Shown: positions 1 through 9,323, counted from the first letter of the stretch. The stretch: DNA of 64,000 nt from Anabaena sp. UHCC 0204 (GCF_009711975.1 NZ_VIKW01000007.1:117726-181725), one strand, 5' to 3'. The notes: generated from the letters alone by a model not told the origin. Made by a program: numbers and translations.

Positions 1-1379
1 AGGATAGGTTTCATTATTTATGTATGAATTGTTGCCAGCCTTTGAGCCGTTATAAATACCCACATTAGTGCTAGAATTAATAGGGCTTTTACTTTTGAGC
101 ATCTATGATTAACGCCACGCCATGCTATCAGTTCTATCTTGAATTGGCATTTAATTAAGTAGCCTAAAATACGATACCCCTATAGAGAAATAGAAATCTC
201 AAATCCCCAATCAATGATGATAATAAATTAGGTAGAATTGCTAAACTCACTCTCAATTATCTCAAATAAATCCTATCTTGTCAACTCATTTTGAGTTATT
301 AAACTAAGGTGAGACTTGATTTACTAATCTAGTAGCGCCAAGCGAAATTAAAAATTAATAATTAAAAACTTAAAAAGCAGATAATACAAGCTGCTTGCAA
401 ATTTTTAATGGTTGATTGACTGACGCTATTGTGTACTAGTTAATCACTCCTTTATTTTCAATACTTATACTCATAAATCAATTTTAAAATCTGTAATTGC
501 TTTAGCAAAACCACGGACAATCAAGGACAAGTGTCCATATTTCATCACAATTGATATAGATACAGGTTAGTGATCAACATTGAAAAAATTAATGTTTGGT
601 TTATAAATAACTAATTGCCTATAAAAGGTGAGTTATCTTATAAATTCATCAAAAATATAGGCTTGATTATGATAGTTTGCTGAAAAAAGACATGATTATG
701 TTCAAATACTTCCTGTGTGTATTTATTGATTAGTAACTTAGGAGACAATTTATAGAGAAAGCTGATATCCTCAAGCTATTATTGATATCTCAACCGTAAA
801 TATCAGGTAGGTTTGATAGAGAAATCTAGTTTTAGATGATACTTGTCTACTTGGTTTATATTAAAAAAGGAGATAATTGCAGCTAGATTTTTCCTCAAAA
901 ATTACTAGAAATGAACTATTCCATTTTCATAAGTTGTGCTAGTCTTTTTATTAATTCAATATTTCTAAATCAAAAGGAAACTATTGATTTGATTGCAGGT
1001 AAAAAGAAGAAATACTAAAATCAACCAATTTATAACAGCAGAATTGCTGAAAAAAACAAAATCCATAGCTTGAGAAACTTAGGTTTTTGATCTTTATCAG
1101 TTACAAGCTGCTATACAATTCCCAAAAAGGTTAAGTATTTTTTCATTGTTCATAAATTCTGAAATGGATTGATGATATTTCTGTAACGGGTTTTGCAGCT
1201 TTTCTGGGTTAAATCAGCTAGAATAGATAAGCCTAGTACATAGCCACATCACTAAAATACCCATTACACAAATCGTCAAAAACTTGACTCAACCAAATTA
1301 TTTCAGAATTCAAACTTCAGCCTGTATGGACTAGGATTTTAAACTAGCTAAGTAGAAAAGACAGAACAATTCAAAGTTT

Positions 1380-1447
1380 GTAGTGAGGACTTTAGTCCTA
1401 ATTTAAGGGCTGTTCGCGTAGCGTTCCCGCAGGGTAGCCCTTACTAC
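1380..1447. repeat. Composite MITE-like palindromic repeat
   Basis: The ends are near-inverted repeats (GTAGTGAGG at the left, CCTTACTAC at the right). Just inside the left end is a small hairpin, AGGAC-TTTA-GTCCT. The right half holds a second palindromic module that starts GGGCTGTTCGCG and ends GGGTAGCCC. Both modules resemble short dispersed repeats common in Nostocales, and the arrangement suggests one inserted into the other. No coding content. Confidence 0.6.
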
Positions 1448-1509
1448 CAAATTATCTCAAGATTTTTACATTAGTTAATCTACTTTGATTTATTCTCGTC
1501 TACTTACTT

Positions 1510-1641
1510 ATGGCATTTATCAACATACAAAATGTTGTCATTAATACTAATTACATTGCCATAAAGCAAATAGAGTATTTAACTGGTAAAGGGAAAGTAA
1601 AGATTGTATCTTCAGTTCAAGTAGATAATTTTACCAGTTAG
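1510..1641 (+). CDS. Possible small protein (43 aa), doubtful
   Basis: A 43-codon ATG frame beginning MAFINIQNVVINTNYIAIKQ. The composition (beta-branched residues alternating with polar ones) is more protein-like than most chance frames in this leader, and small ORFs are often found upstream of hglE in heterocyst formers. There is no clear Shine-Dalgarno sequence before the ATG. The frame may be a truncated remnant, because it ends abruptly without a recognisable domain. A GTA-N8-TAC match (1621-1634) lies inside its 3' end. I do not recognise the family with certainty; it could be chance. Confidence 0.35.
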   Translation: MAFINIQNVVINTNYIAIKQIEYLTGKGKVKIVSSVQVDNFTS

Positions 1642-1921
1642 GACAACAATGTAATCAACAAATTTGCAATATCAAGAGTCTAGTATTTATTCACAAACAC
1701 AAGGTTCTAAAATTGCTTCAAAACAGTCAAAACACCAACAATTTAGAGACAAAAATCAGGCAGTATATATCCTGTGGTGTTGATTTAGAGTCAAGCATTG
1801 AGTTTTACCTGCTTGCGAGTAAACAGTCAGACAACAAAAGTCAGAATTTTTAGTTATAGCAACAGAAAAGGTGGTTAGGACATCAACTAATCCTCAAATT
1901 TAGACAATAAAAGGCTTCTAG

Positions 1922-1956
1922 CACTGTCACCTGTCACCTGTTCCCTGTCACCTGCT
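1922..1956. repeat. Heptanucleotide repeat tract (CCTGTCA type)
   Basis: Imperfect tandem copies of CCTGTCA and variants (CCTGTTC) about 115 bases before the hglE ATG. The same heptad family recurs at 41233-41295, 46820-46926 and 59301-59342, and in translated form inside hglE. Confidence 0.8.
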
Positions 1957-2071
1957 ATAGATTCTGGACTCAATTTATCTGCAATATGTTGTAGCTTTGA
2001 TTATTCAGAAGTGAGAAAAATTACTGTAGCTGCACCCACCATTCACGGTACTCACAATTAATCTATGTCCT

Positions 2072-5000
2072 ATGTCTGCTAATTCAATTAATCCTGCCTT
2101 GGCGGAATTAGAAGCCCAAATTAATAGTTGTGAACAGGCTTTGCTTAGGTTTATAGAGGAAAAAAAAATGAACATAACTAACGCCACACCATCAGAAAAT
2201 TCCATGTCAACTAACACAATTAACAGAAAACTGCACACTACCCCTATAGCAATTATTGGTATGGCATCCTTAATGCCTCAATCCAGAACTTTACGGGATT
2301 ACTGGCGCAATATCGTTAATAAAATTGACTGTATTACTGATGTTCCTTCTACTCATTGGAGTGTAGAAGACTATTACGATCCTAATCCCCGCACACCAGA
2401 AGATAAAACATATTGTAAACGTGGTGGTTTTATTCCCGAAGTTGATTTTAACCCCATGGAATTTGGGATTCCTCCCAGCATTTTAGAAGTTACAGATGTT
2501 TCTCAACTATTAAGTTTAGTAGTTGCTAAAGAAGCAATGGAAGATGCTGGTTATGGTGATTCTCGTGAATTTAGCCGTGAGAATATCGGGGTAATTTTGG
2601 GTGTAGCAATGGGCAAACAATTGGGAATGCCATTAGCTGCCAGATTAGAATATCCAATTTGGGAAAAAGTTCTGAAAAGTAGTGGTTTATCTGACGAAGA
2701 CACCAAAAAAATCGTTGATAAAATCAAATCTGCTTATGTGAAATGGGATGAAAATGCCTTCCCTGGGATGTTAGCAAATGTGGTTGCTGGCAGAATTGCT
2801 AACCGCTTCAATTTTGGGGGAACAAACTGTGTAGTTGACGCAGCTTGTGCTAGTTCATTCGGGGCATTAAAAATGGCCATTAGTGAATTAGTTGAACATC
2901 GTAGTGATATGATGCTAACTGGTGGAGTTGATACCGACAACACCATCATGGCTTATATTTCCTTCAGTAAAACTCCAGCGGTTACTCCCAGCGAGAACGT
3001 GAAACCATTTGATGCTAAATCTGATGGAATGATGTTAGGTGAAGGCATTGGCATGATTCTCCTGAAACGCTTAGAAGATGCCCAAAAAGATGGGGATAAA
3101 ATCTATGCAGTAATTAAGGGAATTGGTACTTCTAGCGATGGGCGTTACAAGAGTATTTATGCACCCAGAAAAGAAGGACAAGTTAAAGCTTTAGCAAGGG
3201 CTTATGATGATGCTGGATTTTCTCCTGCAACTGTGGGTTTAATGGAAGCACATGGTACAGGAACAATGGCAGGAGATCCGATAGAATTTAGTTCTTTAAG
3301 GGATTTCTTTGGTCAATATGATACCCAAAAACAACATATTGCTTTGGGTAGTGTAAAATCTCAAATTGGACATACAAAAGCCGCAGCAGGTACAGCTAGT
3401 TTAATTAAAACTGCCCTGGCATTGCATCACAAAATATTACCAGCAACCATCAATATTAACGAACCAAATCCCAAATTAGATATTGAAAATTCATCCTTTT
3501 ATCTCAACACACAAACCAGACCTTGGATAAAGGCAGAAGGTGAAACTCCTAGACGTGCGGGTGTAAGTGCTTTTGGTTTTGGTGGCACAAATTACCACGT
3601 TGTTTTAGAAGAATACGAACCAGAACAACAAAGTTCTTATCGGTTACATGGTGCTGCGGGTGAATTGTTGTTATTTGGTGCTACTCACGCTGAATTAATT
3701 AGTAAGTTAGAAGCAACTTTTCATAATTTGCAAGCTAACGACGGGGAAAGATATTATTCTCAATTACTGTTAGAGTGTCAATCTTTAGCTATTCCTAAAA
3801 CTGCTGCCAGAATTGGGTTTGTAGCGGAAAGTTTACAAGAAGCTTGTAAATTACTGCAAGTTAGTATTGATTTACTAAAAAGTAAGCCTTCAGTCACAGC
3901 TTGGGAACATCCTCAAGGGATTTATTACCGTTCTTGCGGGATAGATTTAGGTGGAAAAGTTGTGGCTTTATTCTCTGGACAAGGTTCTCAATACTTGGAA
4001 ATGGGCAGAGAAGCGGTGATGAATTTCCCTAGCTTGCGATCGCTCTATGGGAAAATGGACAAGTTGTTCAAGCAAGATAATTTGCAACCAGTTTCGGAAA
4101 TTGTTTTCCCTCATTCCAGCTTTGATGACGCTGAGAAAAAGGCACAAATTGCTGCTTTGCAAAGAACCGAATATGCACAACCAGGAATTGGAGTATTTAG
4201 TGCTGGGTTGTATGCTATTTTGCAGCAAGCTGGGTTTAAAGCAGATTTTACTGCGGGACATAGTTTTGGTGAATTAACCGCGTTGTGGGCGGCTGGAGTA
4301 TTGAGTGAAGATGATTATTTGTTCCTAGTGAAAGCTAGAGGACAGGCCATGGCTGCACCAAAAGATCCAGATCATGATGCTGGAACGATGTTAGCGGTGA
4401 AGGAAGATATCAGCAAAATTGAGCCGGTGCTGAAGCTATTTCCCAAGGTGAGTATTGCTAACTTTAATTCTCCCACGCAGATTGTTTTAGCAGGTCCGAC
4501 GGCAGAAATTCACAAAATCCGCGATCGCTTTCAACAACTAGGATATGGTGCGGTTTTATTACCCGTGTCTGCGGCGTTCCATACACCATTAATAGCATTT
4601 GCACAGAAATCCTTTGCGATCGCTACCAAATCTGTAACTTTCCAAAATCCCCAAATTCCCGTTTTCAGCAACGTCACCGGCAAGCATTATCCCCAAGATA
4701 CAGCAGCGATTCAAAAGAACTTAGAAAGCCATTTAGCTAGTTCCGTGCTGTTTAAGCAAGAAATTGAAAACATCTATGCCGCTGGTGGTTACTGCTTTGT
4801 AGAATTTGGACCCAAACGGGTGTTGAGTAACTTAGTCAAAGATATCTTAGGCGATCGCCCCCATCTTACCGTATCTTTAAATCCCAGTAGCTCAAAAAAT
4901 AGCGATCGCTCACTCCGAGAAGCCGTAGTTCAGTTGCGTGTCATCGGCATGAATCTTAGCAACCTTGACCCCTACCAACTCCAGCCCGTAATACCACCCA

Positions 5001-7459
5001 TTGCCACCAAAAAGACCCTCAGCGTCAAATTAACCGGCATCAACTACATTTCCGAAAAAACCAAAAACGCCTTTACTCAAAGCTTGCAAAACGGACATCA
5101 AGTAGCCAGTAGGGGCGCGGGGTCCGCGCCCAATATTCCAGAACTCGCGCAGGAGTCCCCAAATCTAGAAATAGAAACTCCTGTAATTGCCAAAATTCCC
5201 ACAACTAACGGACATAACGGTAACGGCAACGGACATAAAAAAACCACCTCATTACAGCCCCAGATGACTCCTGTAACCATTACAAAACAAGCCCCAGAAT
5301 TTTTAGGGCAGCAACCCGGAGGGAAGATGCAAACACCAGATAAACTTGTAGATTGCCAACAAATTCTCACCAGCTTAGAACAACTCCTCAACCAGTTCCA
5401 GCAAAACCAAAGCGAGAATTTACAAATTCACGGCACATATCTCAACCATCAGATGGAATATGCAAAAACCTTCTTCCAACTGATGCAACAGCAAAACGCC
5501 TTATTTGCTAATGCTAAATCTTCCGTAGATGCTGCTCAAATTAAGCAAATAGTAATGGAAACATTAGAGCGGAGCATGATGCAGTTTCATTCCCAACAAG
5601 GTGATACTCTCCGCATTCATGAACAATATCTGCGGGAACAGGTGGAATATAGCAAAAACTTTTTCCAACTCATCCAACAAGAATATTCTCAACTGATCTC
5701 TGATACCCAAGAAGCAACAACTTCTATCCCTGTACCTGCTCCTGAAGAAGCACCAGTAGCTCCTACAGTTAACATTATCGCCCCCCAGCCATTACCAGTA
5801 ATTGAGCCAACCGTTCAATTCCTAGAAGCACCTGTTCCCACTGTAGTTAAAGTTGCAGAACCTGTAATTACTGCACCAGTACCAGTTCCCACTCCCCAGC
5901 CCTTAGTTGCATTCACACCAGAACCCGCACCCGTAAGCAGCAGCGTTAATCTGGATGACTTAGCTAACAACCTATTAAGCATCACCAGCGAAAAAACTGG
6001 TTATCCTATCGAAATGCTAGAACTCGATATGGATATGGAAGCCGACTTAGGCATTGATTCCATCAAACGAGTCGAAATTCTAGGAGGATTGCAAGAGTTA
6101 TACCCTAACTTACCCAAACCCAACCTCGAAGAACTGGCAGAAAAACGCACCATTGGTCAAGTTGTCGAATATCTGCAAAAGCAGGTAACAGGTGACAGTG
6201 TAGAAGGTGACAGGTTACAGGTGACAGGTGACAGTGTAGAAGGTTACAGGTTACAGGTTACAGGTGACAGTGTAGAAGGTGACAGGTTACAGGTTACAGG
6301 TGACAGTGTAAAGGTTACAGAGGAAGTAATACCAGAACCGGTTACAGAAGCAGTCCCCAGTAACGAATATGCTGATTTAGCCCAAACCCTGTTAAACATC
6401 ACCAGTGAAAAAACAGGTTATCCAGTCGAAATGCTGGAACTGGACATGGACATGGAAGCCGACTTAGGCATAGATTCCATCAAACGGGTAGAAATACTGG
6501 GAGGAATGCAGGAAGCATATCCCGACTTACCCAAACCAAATATAGAAGAATTAGGCGACCTCCGCACAATTGGACAAATCGTTAACTACCTCCAAACACT
6601 GGTGGGAGGTGAAAAAAAAAAGCCGTACTTTGATGTTGACTCGGTAACAACCACCGTAGGGGCGCAGGGCCTGCGCCCTCTTACTCCCCTCCCAGAACTG
6701 GTTGATTTAACCCCACCACCAATAGTAGACTCCAATTTTCCCCGTCGTCCAGTTAAGCTAAAAACCTTACCCAGACCGGATTTCTGGGAAGCACAACTAC
6801 CAGAAGGACACATTGGTTTAATTACTGATGATGGTTCTTTAACTACCACCAAACTAGCCCACACGCTGATTGAACAAGGTTGGAAAGTTGTAGTTTTGAG
6901 TTTTCCCCAATCATTAGTTCCCGAAAAATTGCCATTACCAGTAGGTGTTACCCGCATTACCTTGGCAAACATGAGTGAACAACATCTGCAATTATTATTG
7001 CAAAGTATCATTACTCAACATGGACCAATTGGGGCATTCATTCACCTACATCCTCAATTTACTTCTGAAAAACCTGGAGATATTTCCTATCCAGAAGCAG
7101 AAAAGGCGATCATTAAACAAGTGTTTTTAATGGCTAAACATCTGAAAACAACTTTGAATAATGCCGCATCTTTAGCAGGAAGAACCAGCTTTTGTACAGT
7201 CGCACATCTTGATGGTGCATTTGGGTTAGAAGGTAAACAAAACTTTAGTGCGATCGCTGCTGGTTTATTTGGTTTAACAAAGAGTTTACGCTGGGAATGG
7301 CCACAGGTATTTTTCCGAGCAATTGACCTCAATCCCACATTAGATCCTCATCAATCCGCACAATATATTCTGGCTGAATTGCACGATTCTAATAGATATA
7401 TTGGTGAAGTTGGTTATGGTGATCAAGGACGAGTAACACTGGTTGCTAAAGCTGAGTAA
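2072..7459 (+). CDS. hglE: Heterocyst glycolipid synthase HglE (KS-AT-ACP-ACP-psiKR)
   Basis: Type I polyketide synthase building the long acyl chain of heterocyst glycolipids, related to PfaA of polyunsaturated fatty-acid synthases. Ketosynthase lies at about residues 55-510 (Cys259 in DAACASS, His in EAHGTGT). Acyltransferase is at about 640-960 (GHSFGE, Ser731). A Gln-rich helical linker follows, then two near-identical carrier domains with LGIDSIKRVE (Ser1330 and Ser1469). The C-terminus (about 1545-1795) looks like only the structural, non-catalytic half of a ketoreductase; the catalytic half is in the next gene. Interdomain linkers contain three translated repeat tracts (about residues 1013-1020, 1371-1416, 1529-1536). 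The ATG at 2072 has no visible ribosome site; the ATG at 2168 has AGAGGA eight bases upstream and may be the true start. First gene of the hgl operon; carrier serines need a transferase such as HetI. Confidence 0.93.
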   Translation: MSANSINPALAELEAQINSCEQALLRFIEEKKMNITNATPSENSMSTNTINRKLHTTPIAIIGMASLMPQSRTLRDYWRNIVNKIDCITDVPSTHWSVEDYYDPNPRTPEDKTYCKRGGFIPEVDFNPMEFGIPPSILEVTDVSQLLSLVVAKEAMEDAGYGDSREFSRENIGVILGVAMGKQLGMPLAARLEYPIWEKVLKSSGLSDEDTKKIVDKIKSAYVKWDENAFPGMLANVVAGRIANRFNFGGTNCVVDAACASSFGALKMAISELVEHRSDMMLTGGVDTDNTIMAYISFSKTPAVTPSENVKPFDAKSDGMMLGEGIGMILLKRLEDAQKDGDKIYAVIKGIGTSSDGRYKSIYAPRKEGQVKALARAYDDAGFSPATVGLMEAHGTGTMAGDPIEFSSLRDFFGQYDTQKQHIALGSVKSQIGHTKAAAGTASLIKTALALHHKILPATININEPNPKLDIENSSFYLNTQTRPWIKAEGETPRRAGVSAFGFGGTNYHVVLEEYEPEQQSSYRLHGAAGELLLFGATHAELISKLEATFHNLQANDGERYYSQLLLECQSLAIPKTAARIGFVAESLQEACKLLQVSIDLLKSKPSVTAWEHPQGIYYRSCGIDLGGKVVALFSGQGSQYLEMGREAVMNFPSLRSLYGKMDKLFKQDNLQPVSEIVFPHSSFDDAEKKAQIAALQRTEYAQPGIGVFSAGLYAILQQAGFKADFTAGHSFGELTALWAAGVLSEDDYLFLVKARGQAMAAPKDPDHDAGTMLAVKEDISKIEPVLKLFPKVSIANFNSPTQIVLAGPTAEIHKIRDRFQQLGYGAVLLPVSAAFHTPLIAFAQKSFAIATKSVTFQNPQIPVFSNVTGKHYPQDTAAIQKNLESHLASSVLFKQEIENIYAAGGYCFVEFGPKRVLSNLVKDILGDRPHLTVSLNPSSSKNSDRSLREAVVQLRVIGMNLSNLDPYQLQPVIPPIATKKTLSVKLTGINYISEKTKNAFTQSLQNGHQVASRGAGSAPNIPELAQESPNLEIETPVIAKIPTTNGHNGNGNGHKKTTSLQPQMTPVTITKQAPEFLGQQPGGKMQTPDKLVDCQQILTSLEQLLNQFQQNQSENLQIHGTYLNHQMEYAKTFFQLMQQQNALFANAKSSVDAAQIKQIVMETLERSMMQFHSQQGDTLRIHEQYLREQVEYSKNFFQLIQQEYSQLISDTQEATTSIPVPAPEEAPVAPTVNIIAPQPLPVIEPTVQFLEAPVPTVVKVAEPVITAPVPVPTPQPLVAFTPEPAPVSSSVNLDDLANNLLSITSEKTGYPIEMLELDMDMEADLGIDSIKRVEILGGLQELYPNLPKPNLEELAEKRTIGQVVEYLQKQVTGDSVEGDRLQVTGDSVEGYRLQVTGDSVEGDRLQVTGDSVKVTEEVIPEPVTEAVPSNEYADLAQTLLNITSEKTGYPVEMLELDMDMEADLGIDSIKRVEILGGMQEAYPDLPKPNIEELGDLRTIGQIVNYLQTLVGGEKKKPYFDVDSVTTTVGAQGLRPLTPLPELVDLTPPPIVDSNFPRRPVKLKTLPRPDFWEAQLPEGHIGLITDDGSLTTTKLAHTLIEQGWKVVVLSFPQSLVPEKLPLPVGVTRITLANMSEQHLQLLLQSIITQHGPIGAFIHLHPQFTSEKPGDISYPEAEKAIIKQVFLMAKHLKTTLNNAASLAGRTSFCTVAHLDGAFGLEGKQNFSAIAAGLFGLTKSLRWEWPQVFFRAIDLNPTLDPHQSAQYILAELHDSNRYIGEVGYGDQGRVTLVAKAE
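5109..5131 (+). repeat. Dispersed GC-rich palindrome inside hglE, copy 1
   Basis: A 23-base element beginning GTAGGGGCGCGGGG and ending CCGCGCCC. It is a variant of a palindrome (GTAGGGGCGCAGGG / CCTGCGCCC) also present at 6656-6678, 34668-34690, 34943-34965 (inverted) and 41104-41126. Here it lies in the AT-to-ACP linker of hglE and is translated in frame as SRGAGSAP. Confidence 0.8.
6184..6320 (+). repeat. Translated heptad repeat tract between the two HglE ACPs
   Basis: GGTGACA/GGTTACA heptads with a GTGTAGAA spacer, organised as about three and a half copies of a 36-base unit. It reads in frame as QVTGDSVEG(D/Y)RL repeated (residues about 1371-1416). It is the reverse complement of the CCTGTCACCTGT tracts seen between genes elsewhere in the window. 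Confidence 0.9.
6656..6678 (+). repeat. Dispersed GC-rich palindrome inside hglE, copy 2
   Basis: A 23-base copy identical to the intergenic elements at 34668-34690 and, inverted, at 34943-34965. It is translated as VGAQGLRP in the linker after the second carrier domain of HglE (residues 1529-1536). Confidence 0.85.
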
Positions 7460-7533
7460 TTTATATAGTGATAATTGGCAATTATTAATTGTCAATTGTC
7501 AATTATCAATTGTCAATTTTTAGGTGAGGTTTT

Positions 7534-9264
7534 ATGACTGCAACAGTTCAAGTTAGTCCATCATCTGTTTTTGTAGTCAGTGGTGGCGGCAAGGGAATCA
7601 CTGCTCAATGTACTATTAAATTAGCTCAACATCAACCTTGTAAATTTATTCTTTTAGGTCGTTCTGAAATTACTCCAGAACCAGAATATACTCGTGATTG
7701 TTTAGAAGATGCAGCCTTGAAAAAACGCATCATGGAAAAATTGATTTCTCAAGGAGAGAAACCAACACCCATGATGGTACAAAAGATATTTAATCAAATT
7801 AATTCTAGTCGAGAAATTCAGAAGACATTAGCCGCTATTGAAGCCGCCGGAGGAACAGCAGAATATATCAGTGTTGATGTTACTGATCCTGTGAAATTGA
7901 AAACAAAACTCCAGGAAATTTCTCAAAAACTTGGTCACATTACCGGGATTATTCATGGTGCTGGTAACTTAGCAGATAAGTTAATTGAAAAGAAAACATC
8001 CGAAGATTTTGAAAAAGTTTACACAGCAAAAGTTCAGGGTTTAGAAAATATTTTAAGTTGTGTAAATCCCCAGCAATTGCAACATTTAGTATTGTTTTCC
8101 TCAGTGACTGGTTTTTATGGAAATATTGGTCAAAGTGATTATGCGATCGCTAATGAAATTCTTACCAAATCAGCCCACTTAATCAAACAACATCACCCCC
8201 ATTGTCACGTAGTGGCAATTAACTGGGGAGGTTGGGATAGTGGCATGGTGACACCACAATTAAAAAAAGCATTTGCCGAAAGAGGAATTGATATTATTCC
8301 CGTCGAAGTTGGCACACAAATGTTAGTTAATGAACTGCATCCAGCCTATCAAAATCATTCACAAGTAGTGATTGGTAGCCCCATGAAACTATCACCTCCG
8401 CCTTTAGGTACAGAACTACGGAGCTATCGGATTCGCCGCCGCATGACATTAGCAGAAAATCCCTTTTTGCATGATCATACAATTGCCGGTTCACCCGTAT
8501 TACCAGCTACCTGTGCTAAATCTTGGATGGTAAATGGTTGTGAAGAAATCTATCCAGGTTATAGATATTTAAGTTGTAAAGAATTCAAAGTTTTGAAAGG
8601 AATTACCTTTAACTCAACTTTGGCTAATGAACATATTTTAGAAATCCAAGAAATTACCAAAAATGATGGTGATTTTGTAGAATTTCAAACCAAAATCTTG
8701 AGTAAAACTCCCGAAGGTAGAACCCATTATCATTTTAGTTCTCTGATTAAACTGGTAAAAAATATGCCAGAAGCACCCATTTATGAAGCAATGGATCTCA
8801 GAGAAGATCATATCGTCACCAAAACAGGTAAAGATTTTTATCAAAATGGCGATTTATCCTTATTTCACGGACCAGCTTTCCAAGAAATAACCAGAGTTTT
8901 AAATATTAGCCCAGAAAAACTGACAGCCGAATGTTGTTGGCAAGAAATCACCGCCCAACAACAAGGACAATTTCCCGTCAAATGGCACAATCCTTATATA
9001 ATTGATTTGAGTACCCAAACACTTTGGTTATGGTTAAATCACTTCCATCAAGAAGTTTGTTTACCAGGACAATTAACATACTCAGAACAATTTTTAGCAG
9101 TTCCATTCAACGTCCCATTTTATGTTTCCTGTGAAATCAACTCCAAAACAGATACTGGTGCAAACGTCAACTTCATCATTCACAATTGTGAAGGAAAAAT
9201 CTACTCACGTATCTTAGGAGCAAAAGCCGTAATTTGGCCAATGAAAATGTTAAATAAGAAGTAA
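7534..9264 (+). CDS. HGL synthase ketoreductase/dehydratase subunit (hglF/hglG position)
   Basis: A 576-residue protein that continues the PKS started in hglE. The N-terminal half is a catalytic ketoreductase: a glycine-rich nucleotide-binding loop (VSGGGKGI, residues about 10-18), then SSVTG and YAIANE, which carry the Ser-Tyr-Asn catalytic set near residues 190-208. From about residue 305 a hot-dog dehydratase half follows, with FLHDHTIAGSPVLPA (HxxxGxxxxP motif). It therefore reduces and dehydrates the beta-keto intermediates. The ATG has AGGTGAGG just upstream. The 74-base gap after hglE is filled with AATTGTC-type repeats. In Anabaena PCC 7120, hglF and hglG lie at this place; I cannot tell which name, or a fusion of both, fits here. 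Confidence 0.85.
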   Translation: MTATVQVSPSSVFVVSGGGKGITAQCTIKLAQHQPCKFILLGRSEITPEPEYTRDCLEDAALKKRIMEKLISQGEKPTPMMVQKIFNQINSSREIQKTLAAIEAAGGTAEYISVDVTDPVKLKTKLQEISQKLGHITGIIHGAGNLADKLIEKKTSEDFEKVYTAKVQGLENILSCVNPQQLQHLVLFSSVTGFYGNIGQSDYAIANEILTKSAHLIKQHHPHCHVVAINWGGWDSGMVTPQLKKAFAERGIDIIPVEVGTQMLVNELHPAYQNHSQVVIGSPMKLSPPPLGTELRSYRIRRRMTLAENPFLHDHTIAGSPVLPATCAKSWMVNGCEEIYPGYRYLSCKEFKVLKGITFNSTLANEHILEIQEITKNDGDFVEFQTKILSKTPEGRTHYHFSSLIKLVKNMPEAPIYEAMDLREDHIVTKTGKDFYQNGDLSLFHGPAFQEITRVLNISPEKLTAECCWQEITAQQQGQFPVKWHNPYIIDLSTQTLWLWLNHFHQEVCLPGQLTYSEQFLAVPFNVPFYVSCEINSKTDTGANVNFIIHNCEGKIYSRILGAKAVIWPMKMLNKK

Positions 9265-9283
9265 AAATCTAAATTTAAAAACC

Positions 9284-9315
9284 TTGTTGGGATTCCTTAC
9301 CTCAACCCAACCTAC
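9284..9315. repeat. Dispersed hairpin repeat after the KR/DH gene
   Basis: Contains GTTGGG at the left and CCCAAC at the right, followed by CTAC, and forms a short hairpin just after the stop codon. Sequences of this GTAGGTTGGGTT type are common dispersed repeats in cyanobacteria. It could act as a weak transcriptional stop, though no T-run follows directly. Confidence 0.6.
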
Positions 9316-9323
9316 AATTTTCT

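Larger units (their letters stand above)
1..2071. other. Long AT-rich leader upstream of hglE
   Basis: About 2 kb with no long open reading frame on either strand. It holds a composite palindromic repeat, one possible 43-codon ORF and a short CCTGTCA-type heptad tract, each listed separately. Two perfect matches to the NtcA consensus GTA-N8-TAC occur at 159-172 and 1621-1634. Neither has a convincing TAN3T box 22-23 bases downstream, and such matches are expected by chance in AT-rich DNA, so they are weak candidates. The rest looks like a long regulatory leader for the glycolipid operon or decayed sequence. I see no tRNA or clear small RNA. Confidence 0.6.

Noticed and set aside
911..1018. 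35-codon ATG frame in the hglE leader
   Set aside because: Lys/Ile-rich, no ribosome site, no recognisable similarity; likely chance in AT-rich DNA.
5098..5391. Minus-strand open frame of 97 codons inside hglE
   Set aside because: Shadow of the hglE reading frame over a low-complexity linker; no ribosome site and no family features.
6586..7011. Minus-strand open frame of 141 codons inside hglE
   Set aside because: Overlaps strongly supported PKS coding sequence; the peptide has no recognisable domain and reads the palindromic repeat backwards.
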